Positions 1-9,569 of a stretch of 64,000 nt of DNA are shown here, in pieces. The stretch covers positions 92,475 to 156,474 of the forward strand of contig JAEESZ010000008.1 of the NCBI GenBank assembly GCA_016286535.1, given 5' to 3'. The first letter of the stretch is position 1. Every line of letters starts with the position of its first letter. Below the pieces are notes generated by a model. The model did no database searches. It had not been told where the DNA came from and saw only the letters and a program-made list of their open reading frames with translations. Made by a program: the position numbers and the translations under genes. The stretch comes from Treponema sp. (lineage in GTDB: Bacteria > Spirochaetota > Spirochaetia > Treponematales > Treponemataceae).

Positions 1-326
1 ATTTTTCAAATACAATGATTTTCGCCTATGAGCAGCTGAACTTTGTCTATCACACTCTTATTGGAAGTTCCAGAAAACTCTGGGGGTCTTTTAAAACCGG
101 TATGGGCTATGCTGTTCTTTTAAATATGGGAGATTCTTCAAGTGCCTCTTCCGGTGAAAGAAATACTTTATATGGTTATTTTGGAATGCAGGCAGGTTTT
201 TCTGTAGTTTTAATACCTGTTAAGCATTTTGCAATAGAAAGCGGTATGGATTTTACCCATCTCTTTATACCGGATATGCCTACCGGTATTCTAAAGCCTT
301 ATATAAGAATAGGAATAAGGTTCTGA
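1..326 (+). CDS. Outer-membrane beta-barrel protein, C-terminal part
   Basis: The reading frame is open to the left edge of the window, so this is the 3' end of a longer gene; the ATG at 15 is probably internal. The visible residues alternate hydrophobic and polar in short strands (for example FGMQAGFSVVLIPV and LKPYIRIGIRF) and end in Arg-Phe. A terminal aromatic is the usual C-terminal signature of an outer-membrane barrel that is recognised for BAM insertion. The family cannot be named from this fragment. Three lipoprotein genes follow on the same strand with short gaps, which suggests a surface-protein cluster. Alternative: a periplasmic beta-sandwich. Confidence 0.55.
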   Translation, partial: FSNTMIFAYEQLNFVYHTLIGSSRKLWGSFKTGMGYAVLLNMGDSSSASSGERNTLYGYFGMQAGFSVVLIPVKHFAIESGMDFTHLFIPDMPTGILKPYIRIGIRF

Positions 327-346
327 TAAAGGAATAGACTGTTGAT

Positions 347-1564
347 ATGAAAATAAAAGATACTTTTTTTAGGATATTCAATTTTTTTCTTCTCATATTT
401 TTGCCTTTAGCATCTTTTTCCTGTGAAGGATTTGTGTTTTATCATAACGGACGATTAAAAGATGACCTGGAAGCAAAATATGCTTCTACAGTTCGTTTTT
501 TTGCAGAAAAGGGAGATCTTGAATCCACCGCTTATGTGTCATATTCCTATAAAATGGGAACTGAATTAAGTATTTATGATTTACTCAAGGACAGTAAAAT
601 TGCTTCTCTTAATCCCGGCTATTATCTTTCTACTATAGATTTTTACAGAATTGTTCTTGGCGACCTGGATGATGATGATTCTTCAAATTATTCTTCGTCT
701 TATCCGGATAATATTGTTTTTGATGATGATGGACATCTTGTATCATATGTTGTAGGAAAAAAGAATGTAGATTTTGTTCTTAACTGGTCAGAAAAACCTG
801 TGGCCTTTTACACGGTAAATCATTATATAGAAAATGTGGATGATGATTATTTTACTCTTTATAAGAGCGAAAAAAAATATGGCTTGGTTGGAGAATATAC
901 TTCGTCTGAACCTTTAGATACAAGCAGTGAATTAATTGGCTTTGTGTCTCCGTCTCCATTTGAAACAACTGTTCAATCGGATAATTCTACAGAAATAGCT
1001 TATTTGTATTATAGAATTGTAACCTGTATACACTTTTATATGAACGGTGGTTCTTATAATGGTGAAGGCAGCATAGATGTTGAAGGTAAATACGGGGCAA
1101 AGTTTCCGGAAGATAAGATTGATTATTCTCTTTTATCTTATCCCGGATATAAATACAGCCATGTAATTGACAGTAATGGAGAAACCGTGGACCTTTCTGA
1201 TATTGTATATGGACTTGAGGACAATTATTTTAAAGTTATCTGGGAAGAAGATGATTCAATACCGGCAACTGGTTCAATAAGTATAAATGTAGAATATCCG
1301 GAAGATTCTGCAAGCGGAGAAATAAACCTTACTGTTTCTCTTGAAGGTTCTAAATTAACAGCCGTCGCAGATATTACTAGTGGAACAGCGGCATCTTCAC
1401 TTTATACCTGGATTTTTAATAATGAAGTAATCAGCGGGCAGACCGGCAGTTCCTTCTCTCTTGATATTTCTTCTTATTCTGCAGGAGTTTACGAACTGAT
1501 GGTTATAGCTGAACTTGAAGAAGATGAGGCGTCAGCAGCTGCACAAATAACAATAACAAGGTAA
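347..1564 (+). CDS. Surface lipoprotein with C-terminal Ig-like domain, function unknown
   Basis: The N-terminus is a typical lipoprotein signal: basic start, hydrophobic stretch LLIFLPLASFSC, with the lipobox cysteine near residue 26. The mature protein is rich in Asp, Ser and Tyr, including acidic runs around residues 105-125. The last 80 residues (about 325-405) form a short beta-rich module with a central Trp (LYTWIFNNE) and a repeated Tyr-Glu-Leu strand pattern like PKD/Ig-like domains. It lies 20 bases after the upstream barrel gene and 4 bases before the next lipoprotein, so co-transcription is likely. I do not recognise a specific family. Surface or periplasmic location is inferred from the signal. 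Confidence 0.75.
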   Translation: MKIKDTFFRIFNFFLLIFLPLASFSCEGFVFYHNGRLKDDLEAKYASTVRFFAEKGDLESTAYVSYSYKMGTELSIYDLLKDSKIASLNPGYYLSTIDFYRIVLGDLDDDDSSNYSSSYPDNIVFDDDGHLVSYVVGKKNVDFVLNWSEKPVAFYTVNHYIENVDDDYFTLYKSEKKYGLVGEYTSSEPLDTSSELIGFVSPSPFETTVQSDNSTEIAYLYYRIVTCIHFYMNGGSYNGEGSIDVEGKYGAKFPEDKIDYSLLSYPGYKYSHVIDSNGETVDLSDIVYGLEDNYFKVIWEEDDSIPATGSISINVEYPEDSASGEINLTVSLEGSKLTAVADITSGTAASSLYTWIFNNEVISGQTGSSFSLDISSYSAGVYELMVIAELEEDEASAAAQITITR

Positions 1565-1568
1565 AGGT

Positions 1569-4454
1569 ATGGGATTTAAAAATACTACAATCAGACAATT
1601 TGCTCTAATAACATTTTCTCTTTTCTTTCTTTCCTGTTCTTTTAATTCTTTTGTAAAAAATAAGGGGAATGAGAAATCAGGAGAACCGGCACTTACAAAA
1701 ATTTCTTTTTCGCTTAGTAAAAGGGCCGGAATGGAAAAGCCTTCTTCTCTGTCCAGATCAGTTCTTTTACCGGATGGTCATCTTGAAGCTTCTTCTGTTC
1801 ATCATTTTTGTTTATCTGCAAAGAGAACTTCTGATGAATATGAATCCAATCCTGACTTTGATGTAAATAAGGCTTCTTTTACTGTTACTTTTGAACAGAT
1901 TGGAGGTAAGTCACCGTCAGACTTTCTGGATGAGTATGCCGCAGAAATTTATGAGGGGGAATGGACTTTTTATTTAACAGCCCATAATTCGGATGATGTA
2001 ATTATAGGTATGTCAGAAGTTACGCAAAATATTACAAGTGATGGTGCTGTAATTATTTTTTCCCTGAGCGAAGCAAAAGATTCTCCGGGTAATGCTTATA
2101 TAAAAATAAATTTTCCAAAAGGTGGAGCACAAAGTGTTTTATACACAGTATATCCCCTTGATAATAACCGGACATTTTTTTCAGATATTAAAAATGATGG
2201 TGATACTTCTTATGTAATTTTTGATACACAACTTGCGGCTGGAAATCATCTTTTAAAACTTGATTTTTGTTCAGATTCTTCGGGCTCAAATGTTATTGCA
2301 AAAAGAATAATTCATTTAAAGATATCGTCGGGTTTTACAACAAGAGGCGAAATTACTTATGACAAAATTAATACCCGTTATTACATAGATTATAATTTTG
2401 GAAGCGATTCGGCTGGAAATGAACTTTCTGCCTGGAACGAAGAATATGTTACTGCATATGGCATTCCAGAAGATTTTAACGAGTTTATGACAGTCACCCT
2501 TCCGGATGCCTCTTTTGTTACAAGAGACGGCTATGATTTTGGCGGCTGGTATGAAACAGAAGATTGCAGTGGAAGTCCCTGTACCGGCTGGTCTTATGGA
2601 GAAAAAACAGAAGACATAACTCTTTATGCTAAATGGACTGCTAAAACTTATTCCCTTTCTTATGCCAACTATTCTGCAGGTCTTACAGATGAAGAGGGAA
2701 ATCCTCTTGCAAAAACTTTTACTGGCTCCGAAAGTGGTCTGCCCCAAAATTTTACTTACGATACAGCTCTCACAATTCCAACACCTTCAACCGAAATATC
2801 TGCTGCCACTTTTGAAGGCTGGTACACAAGTGCCGACTGCAGTGAAAGCAGTAAACTTTCGGACAACCTTCTTAATGCTGAAGCAATCTCTTCAGATACT
2901 GTAGATACTGTTGTTTTATATGCAAAATGGACTTTTACGGAACTATATGTAAATCCTTCTGCAGCGTCAAGCTTAGATTCAGGACAGGATTCTTCCCATC
3001 CTTTAAAAACTATTGAAGAGGCACTCTTATTATCGGGGGGGTATGGAACGAATATATATCTTTTATCTACGCTGGTAATTAATGAAAGCAAAACTTTAGA
3101 TTTTGATTATGAATATGTATACAGAACCTTTGCTTCCGGCTCTCTTATATATGTACGTTCGACTGATGGTTCGGAAGTAAATCTGACTATTACAGGAACT
3201 CCACGCTTTGACGGCGGCTATAGTACCACTTCAACTGATTCTATACAGGCAGAAGGGCCTCTTCTTCAAGTTAATTCGGATTGCAGTGTAAACGTCACTG
3301 GAGCATATTTTCAAAACCATTATTCAAGTAATTCTGATGGGGCTATTGTAATTACTGGAACCGGTAAGGTCTTTTTATATACTTGTTATATACAGAATAA
3401 TTATGCACGAAGTGCAGGTGCTGTAAGAGTTGGCACAACTGATTCAGATTCTCCAACTTTTTATATGGAAGGTGGAAGTCTATTTATGAATAAAGCCGTA
3501 GATGGTGATGGAGGGGCTCTTGTTGTTTATGCAAAAAAGAATACAGGTTATGCCATGCTTGATGGGGTTTCATTTATAGGAAATACTGCTAGTGAAAATG
3601 GAAATGATGTAAGCATCAGACATGGACAATATTTATACCTGAATAATTGTAGTTTTAATCAATTAACATCAGAAAATATACATTCTAACGGTACACTTAT
3701 ACTCTCTGGTTCTACTGCTCCCTGTATTATTGGTTTCGGTTTTTTTTCTGATCCAGTTAATATTGTTACACAGGAAAATACCTTTCAAAGTCCTTATGAT
3801 GGTTCATATTTATCACCATTGTCCTTAAAATCGGGAGAAAGTAGTGTAGCTTCTATAATTTTAGATAGTGTACCTTTAGCATCAGCTTCTTTACAGGTTT
3901 TACAGGATGCTTCATCTTCTTCTGCAAGCCTGGAAGGTTTTAATACTTTATTTTCTATAAAAAATACTGCTAAGGAATATTCCATAAACACCAGCGGTTA
4001 TGTCTGCTTCGATTCCGGAACTTCAGGAAGCAGCGGAAATACCTCTGTTAATGTTCAGGATCCTTCTGTAACAGAAATAGACATCGGTACTTTTGAATAT
4101 ACTTTTATAAGTGAATCTTCGGGGGTAAATCAGCTTACATTTTATATAAGTGAGGATGCCCAGAAAGTTATAAGCGAGGCATATACAAAGGTTCTTAAGT
4201 GTGATTTTTATTCAGTTGAAAGTGGAGAAAAACTTGAGGAAACGGTTACTTCGTCTCAAGTTTCGGACAGTGTAGAAATAGAAGGTAATACGGTTTATCC
4301 GGTTACATTTGAAATTGGTACACTAAAAAGTGCGGGACCAGGAGAGTATAAGGCTGTTATTTATGCTGTAACCTCCGGTTCTTCAATTAATTCTTCTTCA
4401 TCTGAGTTAACATCACTTAATTCACAAGTCTTTACAATATGGGTGGTTTATTAA
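1569..4454 (+). CDS. Large lipoprotein with two InlB-type repeats and a right-handed beta-helix
   Basis: Residues 1-23 are a lipoprotein signal ending in SLFFLSC. Two Listeria-Bacteroides (InlB B) repeats are visible: one at about residues 310-358 (GYDFGGWYETEDC ... LYAKWTA) and a second at about 385-457 (FEGWYTSADC ... LYAKWT). Directly after, YVNPSAASSLDSGQDSSHPL followed by KTIEEAL is the hallmark start of a DUF1565/pectate-lyase-like parallel beta-helix; repeated short strands with Asn and Gly turns run to about residue 720. The C-terminal 250 residues are beta-rich without a recognised domain. It is a probable cell-surface protein of a type commonly expanded in host-associated treponemes. 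It sits between two other lipoprotein genes and the next gene starts two bases after its stop. Confidence 0.85.
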   Translation: MGFKNTTIRQFALITFSLFFLSCSFNSFVKNKGNEKSGEPALTKISFSLSKRAGMEKPSSLSRSVLLPDGHLEASSVHHFCLSAKRTSDEYESNPDFDVNKASFTVTFEQIGGKSPSDFLDEYAAEIYEGEWTFYLTAHNSDDVIIGMSEVTQNITSDGAVIIFSLSEAKDSPGNAYIKINFPKGGAQSVLYTVYPLDNNRTFFSDIKNDGDTSYVIFDTQLAAGNHLLKLDFCSDSSGSNVIAKRIIHLKISSGFTTRGEITYDKINTRYYIDYNFGSDSAGNELSAWNEEYVTAYGIPEDFNEFMTVTLPDASFVTRDGYDFGGWYETEDCSGSPCTGWSYGEKTEDITLYAKWTAKTYSLSYANYSAGLTDEEGNPLAKTFTGSESGLPQNFTYDTALTIPTPSTEISAATFEGWYTSADCSESSKLSDNLLNAEAISSDTVDTVVLYAKWTFTELYVNPSAASSLDSGQDSSHPLKTIEEALLLSGGYGTNIYLLSTLVINESKTLDFDYEYVYRTFASGSLIYVRSTDGSEVNLTITGTPRFDGGYSTTSTDSIQAEGPLLQVNSDCSVNVTGAYFQNHYSSNSDGAIVITGTGKVFLYTCYIQNNYARSAGAVRVGTTDSDSPTFYMEGGSLFMNKAVDGDGGALVVYAKKNTGYAMLDGVSFIGNTASENGNDVSIRHGQYLYLNNCSFNQLTSENIHSNGTLILSGSTAPCIIGFGFFSDPVNIVTQENTFQSPYDGSYLSPLSLKSGESSVASIILDSVPLASASLQVLQDASSSSASLEGFNTLFSIKNTAKEYSINTSGYVCFDSGTSGSSGNTSVNVQDPSVTEIDIGTFEYTFISESSGVNQLTFYISEDAQKVISEAYTKVLKCDFYSVESGEKLEETVTSSQVSDSVEIEGNTVYPVTFEIGTLKSAGPGEYKAVIYAVTSGSSINSSSSELTSLNSQVFTIWVVY

Positions 4455-4455
4455 T

Positions 4456-5583
4456 ATGAAAAATAAAATAATTCTTTTTCTTATAGGCATTCTTTTATTA
4501 TCTTCCTGCAAAAACAATGTAAAAGCAGATTATTCAAAAGGCTTACGCTTAAATATTCAGATTGGAGGGGAAGAATCTTATTATTCAGCCCGTTCTGCTT
4601 TTATACCATCTGCATCTTCAGCGCTCTCTTCGCTTTCAGTTTATGCCATTTATGCAAGTACAAACGGCCTTACTCCGGTATTAGAATTTATCCGGGCGGA
4701 AGAAAGTGATAAAACTATAGATCTTTCTTCCGGTTATGAATGGAAAATAGAAATTTGTGGTTATGGAGACAGCCTTTCTACCTTAGAAGGTCTTTCTCTC
4801 ACAGATCTTGTAAAGCCTCTTTATTACGGCACTAAAACCCTTTCTGTTTCAGACGATACTGAAACTATAGATCTGGAAGTAAATCCTATAACTGTTGTGC
4901 CAGACAGTTCAAATCTTATACAAGGCCTGGATGCAAAGGGAAAAATTGAACTTAAGCTAAGTTTTTCTGAAGCTTCTGTTTCCGGCAATCTTACTGTCAG
5001 CTGTTTAAACTCTGAGCATAGCGATTCGGATGATTTTGGCACTTTTGAAATTACGGAAAATCCTGCAACTTTCTATATAGAAGCAGAGGCCGGCCTGCAT
5101 CAGCTATTACTTAAAATCGGGCTGGATGATGCTAAGACAGTATTCGAAACCTGTGATGTTTTTTGTGCAGCAAACCTTATAACCAGTGCAGATGTTAATG
5201 TAGAAGTCCTTGCGAATAATGAAGATTGTAGTCCTAATACTATTGTTTTTATATCTTCAGACCCTTCCTCTGTTCTTGATATAGGCTATACAGAAGGTGT
5301 CGAGTCTTATAATGCGGATTTTTCAACTACACCAGGTATAGATTCTTATTACCTTTATGTTGAGCAAAAACTTGGACAGAAAGTATCTGTAACAGCAGTA
5401 ATGGATGACGGAAGTACTACAGATATAAGCTTTGATCCTGCCAGATTAAATACAGACATAAGCAATGGAAGGCAAACCCTGCAGTTTCCTTTATATGAAT
5501 ACAGTTATTTGTCTAAGCTTATTGTTAAAGTGTCTAGTGGCAGCTCCAGTAAAGAATATACTATAAATATTATAAGCGCGTAA
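4456..5583 (+). CDS. Lipoprotein, function unknown
   Basis: The N-terminus is a compact lipoprotein signal, ILFLIGILLLSSC, with the cysteine at residue 18. The rest is a 350-residue beta-rich, Ser/Asp-rich sequence with no motif I recognise. Two bases separate it from the preceding InlB/beta-helix lipoprotein, so the two are almost certainly translated from one mRNA and may form a surface complex. It is the last gene of the cluster: an 80-base AT-rich gap with a small hairpin follows before the transporter operon. Function cannot be assigned. Confidence 0.75.
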   Translation: MKNKIILFLIGILLLSSCKNNVKADYSKGLRLNIQIGGEESYYSARSAFIPSASSALSSLSVYAIYASTNGLTPVLEFIRAEESDKTIDLSSGYEWKIEICGYGDSLSTLEGLSLTDLVKPLYYGTKTLSVSDDTETIDLEVNPITVVPDSSNLIQGLDAKGKIELKLSFSEASVSGNLTVSCLNSEHSDSDDFGTFEITENPATFYIEAEAGLHQLLLKIGLDDAKTVFETCDVFCAANLITSADVNVEVLANNEDCSPNTIVFISSDPSSVLDIGYTEGVESYNADFSTTPGIDSYYLYVEQKLGQKVSVTAVMDDGSTTDISFDPARLNTDISNGRQTLQFPLYEYSYLSKLIVKVSSGSSSKEYTINIISA

Positions 5584-5663
5584 GTTGGACTCCTATTTTT
5601 CTTGTCAGAGAAAAATAAATCTATTAAAATATATAAGATATTTAATTAAATGAGGTAAATAAA

Positions 5664-6626
5664 GTGAAAAAAATCATCTCTACAGGTGCAGTTATTCTTT
5701 CTGCATTATTAATGTTTTCTGCATGTTCAAAGGCTAATGCTCAAAAAGATTACATTTTAGCTACAGGCGGAACTTCTGGAACTTACTATCCATTTGGCGG
5801 TGCAATCGCAAATATCTGGAATACTAAGATTGATAATATGAACGTTACTGCTCAGGCAACCGGTGCTTCTGCAGAAAACTTACGTTTAATTAATAAAGGT
5901 GAAGCAGAATTTGCTACAGTTCAGAACGATGTTATGGACTATGCTTACCACGGAACAGATATGTTTGCCGGCGAAAAATTAGAGAATGTAATGACAATTG
6001 GAACTATGTATCCTGAAGTTGTTCAGATTGCAGCTTCTAAGGCAAGCGGAATTAAGTCTATTGCTGACTTTAAGGGAAAGCGTATTTCGGTAGGTGATGC
6101 CGGTTCCGGAGTAGAATTCAATGCAAAACAGATTCTCGAAGGTTATGGACTTTCTTTTGATGATATTAAAAAGAGCAATCTTTCATTTAAGGAATCTGCA
6201 GAAGGTTTGCAGAATGGAACTTTAGACGCATGTTTTATTACTGCTGGTGTTCCAAACTCAGCTTTACAGGAACTTGCATTTACTGCAGGTCTTATTCTTA
6301 TTCCTGTTGATGGAGAAGCTGCAGATAAAATCTGTCAGAAATATGGCTTCTATACAAAAACTGTAATTCCTGCAGACACATATAAGGGAACTGAATCAGA
6401 TACAGCAGCCCTTGCAATTAAGGCAACTCTTGCAGTTTCTTCAAAACTTGATGAAGAAATTGTTTATGAAATGACAAAGGCTCTCTTTGAAAACCTTGAT
6501 GAACTTGCTCAGGGACATGCAAAGGGTAAGGAAGTAAGTGCAGAAAAGGCTGTTACCGGTGTTTCTGTTCCTTTCCATCCTGGTGCAAAGAAATACTTCA
6601 AAGAAATCGGTTTGAATGTAGACTAA
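5664..6626 (+). CDS. TAXI-family TRAP transporter solute-binding lipoprotein
   Basis: This is the extracytoplasmic binding protein of a TRAP transporter of the TAXI type. Diagnostic stretches are ATGGTSGTYYPFGGAIANIW near the mature N-terminus, NVTAQATGASAENLRLI, and VPFHPGAKKYFKEIG at the end; the length of 320 residues fits. The signal ends in MFSAC, so it is probably lipid-anchored rather than freely periplasmic. Translation starts at GTG, chosen because a GAGGT Shine-Dalgarno lies 7 bases upstream. It opens a four-gene operon with a DUF1850 protein, the fused permease and a small membrane protein. TAXI systems known so far take up dicarboxylates or amino acids such as glutamate; the substrate here is not shown by the sequence. 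Confidence 0.93.
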   Translation: MKKIISTGAVILSALLMFSACSKANAQKDYILATGGTSGTYYPFGGAIANIWNTKIDNMNVTAQATGASAENLRLINKGEAEFATVQNDVMDYAYHGTDMFAGEKLENVMTIGTMYPEVVQIAASKASGIKSIADFKGKRISVGDAGSGVEFNAKQILEGYGLSFDDIKKSNLSFKESAEGLQNGTLDACFITAGVPNSALQELAFTAGLILIPVDGEAADKICQKYGFYTKTVIPADTYKGTESDTAALAIKATLAVSSKLDEEIVYEMTKALFENLDELAQGHAKGKEVSAEKAVTGVSVPFHPGAKKYFKEIGLNVD

Positions 6627-6632
6627 AAACTC

Positions 6633-7160
6633 TTGACTATAAATAAAATGAAAAAGCTTCCTGTTATACTTACATCCTGTCTAATTCTTTTATTTATAGT
6701 TTCTTCCTTCCCTTGTATTTCTGTGCTGTCTCTTTGCGGCAGAAAAAATCCTGCTAAAGAGTATTTTCACAGAATTAAAAGGGGGGATTGTTTTGTAATA
6801 TCTTATACACATTCAGTAAATAAAGGCCGCGTTCATGATATTTATCAATATACAGGCGGCAAAAAATTACTTCTGGATGAAACAGAATTTGTTTCTTACG
6901 GGGCAGGAATTCCCGAACTTGAAGAAAATGAGGGCGCTGTTTTTTATCAGACATCAGATTCTTATGTTTTAAAAAACTTAAAGAGGGAAATGGAAAGCCT
7001 TGTAATGGCAGTAGGCCTTATTGCTAATCATACTATAAAATTTGGTCTTTCTGATGATTTAGAAGAAATACCCTTTACAAAATTTTTTGAAGCGCAGACC
7101 AGTGTGGTTATTTCGATAAAAAAAGTAAATCTAATTGAATATCTTATATATAAAATCTAA
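6633..7160 (+). CDS. DUF1850 membrane-anchored protein of the TAXI-TRAP operon
   Basis: A 175-residue protein with one N-terminal hydrophobic segment (residues about 9-30) and a small periplasmic domain containing FVISYTHSVNKGRVHDIYQY, which matches the THS(V/I)...D.Y core of DUF1850. Genes of this family commonly sit between the TAXI binding protein and the fused permease, as here, and may help in substrate hand-over; the mechanism is not established. It starts six bases after the binding-protein stop. The first possible start is TTG at 6633; ATG at 6648 gives MKKLPVIL and is equally plausible, and neither has a good Shine-Dalgarno, suggesting translational coupling. Confidence 0.8.
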   Translation: MTINKMKKLPVILTSCLILLFIVSSFPCISVLSLCGRKNPAKEYFHRIKRGDCFVISYTHSVNKGRVHDIYQYTGGKKLLLDETEFVSYGAGIPELEENEGAVFYQTSDSYVLKNLKREMESLVMAVGLIANHTIKFGLSDDLEEIPFTKFFEAQTSVVISIKKVNLIEYLIYKI

Positions 7161-7179
7161 ATGAAACAGGGGTGTAATA

Positions 7180-9279
7180 ATGGAAATAGATGAAACTTCC
7201 AGCGGTGCTATCGAACAGATTTTACCTACAACCAATGAAGAAGAAATGAAAAATCTTATGAAAGATCTGGACAGGGAACAGGCCTATCGTGAACATAAGT
7301 GCTGGCGCCAGTGGATTACCGTACTGGTTTCTACAGTATTTGTTTTATTCCAGCTTTATGCCACTCTTTCCGGTCACGTTACCGCTCAGGTTTTAAGGGC
7401 TTCTCATCTGGCCTTTGTTCAGCTGCTTGCCTTTTTCTTATTTCCTGCAAGTAAAAAAATGCCTAAGAACACCCTGCCATGGTATGATGTTCTTCTTGGT
7501 CTTACCGGTGCAGCCTGCTGGTTGTATATTGTAATTAATTTCCAGATGTATGCTCATGGTTTTCCAAATACCCTTGTAAGTCGAAGTGGAAATAATACAG
7601 TCCTTGATGTTGTAATTGGTATTATTGGAATACTTATCCTCTTTGAAAGCTGCCGAAGAATAGTAGGCCTTCCAATTATGCTTATTGCAGCCTGCTTTGT
7701 AGTTTATGCCTTTGCCGGAAAATATCTTCCAGGCTTTTTACATCACAGAGGCTATTCTTTACAGAGAGTTGTATGCCACCTCTTTTATAATACAGAAGGA
7801 ATTATGGGCACTCCAATTGGAGCCTGTTCAACCTTTATTTTCCTTTTTATTCTTTTTGGTGCCCTGCTTGAAAAAACAGGAATCGGACAGTTCTTTATAG
7901 ATTTATGTAATGCAATTGCAGGTGGAGCAAGCGGTGGACCTGCCAAGGTTGCCGTTCTTTCTTCAGCTTTGCTGGGAACTGTTTCCGGCTCTTCTGTTTC
8001 TAATACAGTTGGTTCCGGCTCCTTTACAATTCCTATGATGAAAAAACTTGGTTACAAGGGAGAATTTGCGGGTGCAGTAGAAGCCGCTGCTTCTACCGGC
8101 GGCCAGCTTATGCCTCCAATTATGGGAGCTGCGGCCTTCCTTATGGCAGAAAGCATAGGCGTTCCATATGTAACTATCGTAAAAGCTGCAATCATTCCTG
8201 CAATCCTCTATTTTACAGGTATCTTTATTACCGTTCATCTTGAAGCAAAAAAACTCGGCTTAAAGGGACTTCCAAGAGAACAGCTTCCAAAAATCGGTCC
8301 TTTACTTTTAAAAAGCTATATGATTCTTCCCCTTGTCGTAATTATTGTTTTCCTTTGTCTTGGAAAAACTGCTGTTTTTGCAGCCCTTATGGGAATAGTT
8401 GCCTGCCTTATAATTGGAATTGTTACTTCCGTTGTAGATTTAGCTATGGGAAGAAAGCCAACCTTTGGTACAAAAGATATTATTGATGTAATTTGTGCTT
8501 CTGCCAGAAATATTATTTCTGTTGCCATTGCCTGTGGTATGGCCGGAATTATTATTGGAATTGTTACTTTGACCGGAGTAGGCTTAAAACTTGGTGCCGG
8601 TCTTGTTACTTTAGCTCATGGAAAACTCTTCTGGACTCTTTTCCTTACAATGATTGCTTCAATTATTCTTGGTATGGGGGCTCCAACCACCGCCAATTAT
8701 CTTATTACATCAACCATTACAGCCGGTGCAATTATTACCTGCCTTTATGGACAGGGTAGTGAGATAGAAAATGTTATGAAGCTTCCTGCCCATATGTTTG
8801 CCTTCTATTTTGGTATTATTGCCGATGTTACACCACCGGTAGCCCTGGCGGCCATAGCGGGGGCGGCCATTGCAAAGGCAAAGCCTATGAAAACTGCAGT
8901 CAACGCAACAAAACTTGCAATCGGCGCTTTTATTATTCCTTATATGTTTGTTTATAATCCAAAAATGCTTATGATTAATTCAAGCTGGGCTTCTGTGTTT
9001 GGAATTATTGCAACCGCCTTAATCGGAATGTTTGGAATAAGCGTTGCCCTGGAAGGTTACGGCTTTAATTTTACTGGACTTTTTCATTCAAGCGGAAAAT
9101 CAAAGGCTTTAACACTTTCCTTTGATTTGCTGGAACGTTTACTTTTTGCGGCCGCTGGTTTATTATGTGTAATACCAGAGACTAGAACTGATATTATTGG
9201 AATTTCCATGATGGTTATTCTGATTGCTTATCAGATTATTGTAAGAAGAATTAAAACAAATAAAAATATAGAGAGGTAA
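7180..9279 (+). CDS. TRAP transporter fused DctQM-type permease (TAXI class)
   Basis: A 699-residue polytopic membrane protein. After a roughly 40-residue cytoplasmic N-terminus, four membrane segments (about residues 45-165) correspond to the small DctQ-like subunit and are fused to the DctM-like large subunit. TRAP large-subunit signatures are clear: GTVSGSSVSNTVGSGSFTIP, the EAAASTGGQLMPPIMGAAAF stretch, and GMGAPTTANYLITST. The protein should use the sodium or proton gradient to import the substrate delivered by the TAXI lipoprotein. A GGGGTG Shine-Dalgarno-like stretch precedes the ATG. It follows the DUF1850 gene by 19 bases and is followed by a 78-residue membrane protein after 3 bases. 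Confidence 0.95.
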   Translation: MEIDETSSGAIEQILPTTNEEEMKNLMKDLDREQAYREHKCWRQWITVLVSTVFVLFQLYATLSGHVTAQVLRASHLAFVQLLAFFLFPASKKMPKNTLPWYDVLLGLTGAACWLYIVINFQMYAHGFPNTLVSRSGNNTVLDVVIGIIGILILFESCRRIVGLPIMLIAACFVVYAFAGKYLPGFLHHRGYSLQRVVCHLFYNTEGIMGTPIGACSTFIFLFILFGALLEKTGIGQFFIDLCNAIAGGASGGPAKVAVLSSALLGTVSGSSVSNTVGSGSFTIPMMKKLGYKGEFAGAVEAAASTGGQLMPPIMGAAAFLMAESIGVPYVTIVKAAIIPAILYFTGIFITVHLEAKKLGLKGLPREQLPKIGPLLLKSYMILPLVVIIVFLCLGKTAVFAALMGIVACLIIGIVTSVVDLAMGRKPTFGTKDIIDVICASARNIISVAIACGMAGIIIGIVTLTGVGLKLGAGLVTLAHGKLFWTLFLTMIASIILGMGAPTTANYLITSTITAGAIITCLYGQGSEIENVMKLPAHMFAFYFGIIADVTPPVALAAIAGAAIAKAKPMKTAVNATKLAIGAFIIPYMFVYNPKMLMINSSWASVFGIIATALIGMFGISVALEGYGFNFTGLFHSSGKSKALTLSFDLLERLLFAAAGLLCVIPETRTDIIGISMMVILIAYQIIVRRIKTNKNIER

Positions 9280-9282
9280 AAG

Positions 9283-9519
9283 ATGATTTCTATTATTCTT
9301 GGAATAGTATTCATAGGATTTTGTGTTTTTTCTTTACTGCCAATGTGTCCTTTAAACTGGGGTTCTTATGTAATTGACTTCTTTAAAGGCTTTTTGCCGG
9401 TATTGTCAGCCTTTATTGGTTTAATCTGTCTTTTTATTGGTGCTGCCGATATAAAAGACAAAAAAGAAGCTAAGAAAGAGGCAAAAAAAGAAGAAGAAAC
9501 TACTGAAGAAAACAAGTAG
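9283..9519 (+). CDS. Small membrane protein of the TRAP operon, function unknown
   Basis: A 78-residue protein with two hydrophobic segments (about residues 2-20 and 35-55) and a strongly charged C-terminal tail built of Lys-Lys-Glu-Ala repeats ending in Glu-Glu-Asn-Lys. A GAGAGG ribosome-binding site overlaps the end of the permease gene and the start lies 3 bases past its stop, so it belongs to the transporter operon. The middle segment contains CPLNWGSYVIDFFKG. It may be a permease accessory subunit, but I do not recognise the family. Confidence 0.7.
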   Translation: MISIILGIVFIGFCVFSLLPMCPLNWGSYVIDFFKGFLPVLSAFIGLICLFIGAADIKDKKEAKKEAKKEEETTEENK

Positions 9520-9524
9520 AGATA

Positions 9525-9554
9525 TTGACCAAAAGGGGTAAAAAAATGTAATAT
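9525..9554 (+). promoter_or_regulatory. Probable sigma-70 promoter of rplM-rpsI
   Basis: TTGACC at 9525-9530 is followed after 18 bases by TAATAT at 9549-9554. The predicted transcript would start near 9561 and leave a leader of about 110 bases ahead of rplM. Confidence 0.5.
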
Positions 9555-9569
9555 ATTATACCCCGTATA

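Noticed and set aside
5594..5617. Hairpin TATTTTTCT / AGAAAAATA after the third lipoprotein as a terminator
   Set aside because: The stem is weak and A/T only, with no clear tail; it may help end transcription but I would not annotate it.
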